A stretch of DNA of 64,000 bases from Dokdonella sp. (GTDB lineage: Bacteria; Pseudomonadota; Gammaproteobacteria; Xanthomonadales; Rhodanobacteraceae). Shown piece by piece: positions 61,085 through 64,000 of this stretch (positions are counted from its first letter, which is position 1; the number at the start of each line of letters is the position of its first letter). Position numbers and translations under genes: made by a program. The stretch covers positions 992,001-1,056,000 of the forward strand of contig NZ_JAHCAS010000001.1 of the NCBI RefSeq assembly GCF_019634775.1. Reading direction: 5' to 3'. The notes under the pieces are model-generated. The model was not told where the DNA came from. It made no database searches and saw nothing but the letters and a program-made list of their open reading frames with translations.

Positions 61085-61834
61085 TCAGATGCGGTAGCCA
61101 CGATGGATCGCGACGATGCCACCGGAAAGGTTGCGCACGTCGACGCGGGCGAGGCCGGCGCTTTCCATCATCGCGGCCAGCGTGGCCTGGTCGGGATGCT
61201 TGCGGATCGACTCGGCAAGGTAGCGGTAGCTCGCCTCGTCGCCGGCGATCATCGCGCCGAGGCGCGGCAGCACCGAGAACGAATGGATGTCGTAGAGCGG
61301 CTTGAGCAACGGTGCCTTGACCGTCGAGAACTCGAGCACGAGGGCGCGGCCACCGATCTTCAGCACGCGCTGGATCTCGGCCAGGGCGCGTTCCTTGCGG
61401 GTGACGTTGCGCAGGCCGAAGGCCATGGTCACGCAGTCGAAGCTACGATCCGGGAACGGCAGCGCCTCGGCGTCGAGCTGCACCCAGTCCAGCCCGCGCA
61501 CGAGGCCGCGGTCGGTCAGGCGGTCGCGGCCGACCTTGAGCATGTCGCCATTGATGTCGCCGACCACGACCTCGCCCTGGTCACCGACCCGCGGCAGCAG
61601 CAGTACGGCGATGTCGCCCGTGCCGCCGGCGAGGTCGAGCACGCGATCGCCGCGGCGCACGCCGCTGGTGGCGACGAAGTGGCGCTTCCACAGCCGATGC
61701 ACGCCAAAGGACATGAGATCGTTCATCAGGTCGTACTTGCGCGCGACCGAGCTGAACACTTCGCCGACGAGGCGAGCCTTGTCCCGTTCAGGGACGTCGC
61801 GGAAGCCGAAATGGGTCGTGCCGGGCTCGTTCAT
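61085..61834 (-). CDS. ubiE: demethylmenaquinone/demethylubiquinone C-methyltransferase UbiE
   Basis: A 249-residue SAM-dependent methyltransferase for ubiquinone and menaquinone synthesis. Signature segments are [19 protein letters not shown], then [19 protein letters not shown], motif [18 protein letters not shown] and the C-terminal [20 protein letters not shown], with [18 protein letters not shown]. All landmarks are intact. It begins at ATG 61834 and stands alone here; ubiB and ubiJ, often adjacent in E. coli, are not in the window. Confidence 0.97.
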   Translation of the reverse strand: MNEPGTTHFGFRDVPERDKARLVGEVFSSVARKYDLMNDLMSFGVHRLWKRHFVATSGVRRGDRVLDLAGGTGDIAVLLLPRVGDQGEVVVGDINGDMLKVGRDRLTDRGLVRGLDWVQLDAEALPFPDRSFDCVTMAFGLRNVTRKERALAEIQRVLKIGGRALVLEFSTVKAPLLKPLYDIHSFSVLPRLGAMIAGDEASYRYLAESIRKHPDQATLAAMMESAGLARVDVRNLSGGIVAIHRGYRI

Positions 61835-61875
61835 GCGCGCATCCTACCCGATCCACCCGGCCCGACCGTCCTGGG

Positions 61876-61912
61876 GATTGATCAGAACATCCCCCAGGGA
61901 TGCCCTGATCAA
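61876..61912. repeat. hairpin form of the nested-palindrome repeat end
   Basis: GATTGATCAGAACATCCC is followed at once by AGGGATGCCCTGATCAA. The arms TTGATCAGAACATCCC (61879-61894) and GGGATGCCCTGATCAA (61897-61912) pair with two mismatches across a 2-nt spacer. Each arm is the family end motif, so this is a head-to-head pair of ends without the interior. It lies between ubiE and the next gene's start. Confidence 0.65.
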
Positions 61913-61985
61913 GGCGGCAAGGGTAGAATCCGCCGTTCGCGCCGCCGCGCACCGCGTCGGCCACCCCTGATCCAGGATCCACGTG

Positions 61986-62783
61986 ATGAACCGAGTTTCC
62001 CTCGCCGTCGCCAGCAGCTTCGCCTTGCTGTTCGGCGGCAGTGCCGGTGCGCAGCCGCTCTACAGCAACGGTGCATTCGTGACCCATCCGCAGGCACACG
62101 TGTCAGGCGAGGACGTGAGCCTGGCTCAGGACGTGACCTATCCGGGCTACACCGCGCTTGGCTTCAGCGCCGGTCCGGAATGGCGTCTGGCCGACGATTT
62201 TGGTGTCCCCACGGGCCAGATCTGGACGATCGAGGCGATCACCCTGTTCGCATACCAGACCGGTACCGAGGCGCCCTTCACCGATGCGCGCGTGATCGTC
62301 TGGAGGGGCGTGCCGGACTTCGCTCCAAGCGAGAAGCTGTTCGACGGCACGGCCTCGAACGTGCTCGGTGACTCGATGCCCGGGCCGTACCGCATCGCCC
62401 AGTCCGTGCAGGCGACGGGGCCGTTCACCGATACCGCGCGTCGGGTGCAGGCATTGACGATCGAGCTGCCGGAACCGCTCGTGCTGGAAGGCGGCAGCTA
62501 CTGGGTCGACTGGTCGTTGCTCGGCGCACAGGCCGCGAACCCCGTCTATACGCCACCGGTCAGCATCCTCGGGCAGGCGTATACCGCGGTTGGCGGATTC
62601 GCCCGCCAGAAGTGCCCGACCACCGTGGTCCAGCCCGACTGCGTGCCCGGTTCGTGGCGCCTGTTCGAGAACGGTTCGTCGCCGAACCTCGTCGACTTGC
62701 CGTTCCTGCTGATCGGCACGAGTTTCCTCGACAGCATTTTCGTCGACGGCTTCGACACCCTGCCGGACGACGACGATCCCTGA
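61986..62783 (+). CDS. exported protein of unknown function with IF-x-x-GF tail
   Basis: A 265-residue exported protein. Signal peptide MNRVSLAVASSFALLFGGSA, then GAQPLYSNG. The mature part has a jelly-roll-like, beta-rich pattern with ADDFGVPTGQIWTIEAITLF, WRGVPDFAPSEKLFDGTASN, and ELPEPLVLEGGSYWVDWSLL. No catalytic motif is recognised. It ends in SIFVDGFDTLPDDDDP, the same IF-x-x-GF tail style as the proteins at 45183 and 57715 plus an acidic end. The ATG at 61986 follows an in-frame GTG. Secreted or outer-surface location is inferred. Confidence 0.75.
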   Translation: MNRVSLAVASSFALLFGGSAGAQPLYSNGAFVTHPQAHVSGEDVSLAQDVTYPGYTALGFSAGPEWRLADDFGVPTGQIWTIEAITLFAYQTGTEAPFTDARVIVWRGVPDFAPSEKLFDGTASNVLGDSMPGPYRIAQSVQATGPFTDTARRVQALTIELPEPLVLEGGSYWVDWSLLGAQAANPVYTPPVSILGQAYTAVGGFARQKCPTTVVQPDCVPGSWRLFENGSSPNLVDLPFLLIGTSFLDSIFVDGFDTLPDDDDP

Positions 62784-62900
62784 GCTGCACCGGGCACATC
62801 GGCCGCTGCGGCGACTGATCGCGTCATTTCGCCGAGCGCGGCCGAAGCGGCTCGACACGGCCTGGATTCGGTCGGCTCGGCTCGGGTCCGATGGACTTGC

Positions 62901-64000
62901 TCACTCGCGCCCCAGGCGGCTGTGGCGGATGCCGTAGCCGAAGTAGACGACCAGACCAAGCAACAGCCAGATGCCGAAGCGCTCATAGGTGTGCAGCGGC
63001 AGGCCCGAGATCAGCCAGATCGAGAAACCGATGCCGAGGATCGGCACGACCGGTACCCACGGCGTACGGAACGCGCGCGGCAGCTCGGGCCGACGCACGC
63101 GCAACACCAGCACCGAGGCGCAAATCACGATGAACGCGGCGAGCACGCCGATGTTGACCATCTCGGCCAGCTCGCCGATCGGGAATGCGCCGGCGGCCAG
63201 GCCGGTCAGCACGCCGAGGATCAGGGTCGGCCGGTACGGCGTGCCGTACTTCGGATGCGACTTGGCGAACCAGGCCGGCAGCAGGCCGTCGCGCGCCAGC
63301 GCATACCAGATGCGCGCGGCGCCGAGCATGAAGGCGAACACCACGCTGATGATGCCGGTGACCGCCGTCACCGAGATCGCGATGCCGACCCAGGTCAGGC
63401 CGATGGCATTGAACGCATTCGCCACCGGCGCGTCATTGCCGAGCGTCGAGTAGTGGGCCACGCCGGTCAGCACGAACGAGATCGTCAGGTACAGCGCCAT
63501 CGAAATGCCGAGCGAGAGCAGGATCGCGCGTGGCAGGTCGCGTTGCGGGTTCTTCGCCTCCTCGGCCGCCGTGGTCAGCGTGTCGTAGCCGAACACGGCG
63601 AAAAACACGACGGCCGCCGCGGTGACCACGCCGGCGAAACCGAAACGTCCGTTGCCGTCGGCGTCGACGATGCGCTCCGGGATGAACGGCACCCAGTTGG
63701 CCGGATCGACGTAGAACACGCCGACACCGATGATCAGGGCGACGCCGAGGATCTTGATGAGGACGACGATGGTGTTGATGCGCGCGCCGAGTTCGGTGCG
63801 CATGGTCAGCAGCACGGCGATCGCCATGGCGACAACCGCGGCGATCACGTTGAAATAACGACCCTCGCCGGTGCCGTAGGCGCCCTGTGCCCACACCGGC
63901 AGGCCGAGGCCGACCGCTTCGAGGATCTTCTGCAAGTAACCGGCCCAGCCGCTCGCCACCGCGGCAACGATTAGCGCGTATTCGAGCAGCAGATCCCAGC
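62901..64000 (-). CDS. APC superfamily amino-acid permease, partial
   Basis: The gene runs off the right edge; about 366 C-terminal residues are visible. Multiple hydrophobic helices carry family features: ASGWAGYLQKILEAVGLGLP, AVFFAVFGYDTLTTAAEEAK, then NPQRDLPRAILLSLGISMAL, the consensus loop of amino acid-polyamine-organocation permeases. The end is GLVVYFGYGIRHSRLGRE. It resembles cationic amino-acid transporters (CAT/YfnA-like). The substrate is probably a basic or neutral amino acid; the N-terminal substrate helices are missing. Confidence 0.88.
   Translation of the reverse strand, partial: WDLLLEYALIVAAVASGWAGYLQKILEAVGLGLPVWAQGAYGTGEGRYFNVIAAVVAMAIAVLLTMRTELGARINTIVVLIKILGVALIIGVGVFYVDPANWVPFIPERIVDADGNGRFGFAGVVTAAAVVFFAVFGYDTLTTAAEEAKNPQRDLPRAILLSLGISMALYLTISFVLTGVAHYSTLGNDAPVANAFNAIGLTWVGIAISVTAVTGIISVVFAFMLGAARIWYALARDGLLPAWFAKSHPKYGTPYRPTLILGVLTGLAAGAFPIGELAEMVNIGVLAAFIVICASVLVLRVRRPELPRAFRTPWVPVVPILGIGFSIWLISGLPLHTYERFGIWLLLGLVVYFGYGIRHSRLGRE

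Overview
The window is a high-G+C chromosomal segment of a gammaproteobacterium of the Xanthomonadales/Lysobacterales type, most likely Rhodanobacteraceae (Dokdonella-like). The assignment is by inference. It rests on the mix of hemDXY, ntrBC, secB-gpsA, trmL and ubiE with REP-type intergenic palindromes, on a three-gene peptide-modification locus that I associate with this order, and on secreted proteins ending in a short IF-x-x-GF tail. I see no rRNA, tRNA, CRISPR array, transposase or prophage. Coding density is high, and many genes overlap by 4 nt (ATGA or GTGA), which indicates operons.

Layout. 1-3.7 kb (minus): a partial alpha/beta hydrolase, two related membrane proteins flanking a small XRE repressor with a paired operator, an M50-like membrane protease and a ferredoxin-NADP reductase. 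3.8-5.5 kb: an ABC-2 exporter. 5.6-7.3 kb: a membrane protein, then a manganese-type (yybP-ykoY) riboswitch leading a GDT1/UPF0016 exporter. 7.4-9.8 kb: NtrB-NtrC. 10.3-13.4 kb: an unknown protein, a methyltransferase and a thiolase. 13.5-16.4 kb: two tandem GYF_2-like/RDD proteins, the first with a type IV pilin-like C-terminus. 16.6-20.9 kb: a SagB-like dehydrogenase, a 91-residue precursor-like peptide and a class III cyclase/TPR protein, which look like a RiPP-type system. 21-25.8 kb: a zinc-ribbon protein, a PLP decarboxylase, a Cds1-like cysteine desulfhydrase and a pirin. 25.8-34.5 kb: an NAD-dependent reductase-like protein lacking its catalytic Tyr, a lipoprotein, an M16 peptidase, PlsC, a YheT hydrolase, a MAPEG protein and a Ycf46-like AAA ATPase. 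34.7-38.8 kb: a TPR-sulfotransferase, a PEBP protein and a TPR-aspartyl hydroxylase. 38.8-42 kb: hemDXY. 42.3-45 kb: a thioesterase, a small secreted protein and a SulP transporter. 45.2-49.2 kb: an M23 peptidase, rhodanese, SecB, GpsA and TrmL. 49.5-54.0 kb: a three-gene operon encoding TIR-TM-TPR, a tail-anchored beta-rich protein and a SLOG-SLATT protein, which looks like a conflict/signalling cassette. 54.5-64 kb: a SnoaL-like protein, beta-carbonic anhydrase, a second ABC-2 exporter, a Gly-rich CSLREA-type secreted protein, an M1 aminopeptidase, UbiE, a secreted protein with the IF-x-x-GF tail and a partial amino-acid permease.

Two loci stand out as possible under-described systems: the cyclase/peptide/dehydrogenase locus (16.6-20.9 kb) and the TIR/tail-anchor/SLOG-SLATT operon (49.5-54.0 kb). 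A family of nested-palindrome repeats with about 30-bp terminal inverted repeats (full copy at 54065-54352, partial copies at five other places) and a shared C-terminal tail on three exported proteins are further unexplained signals.
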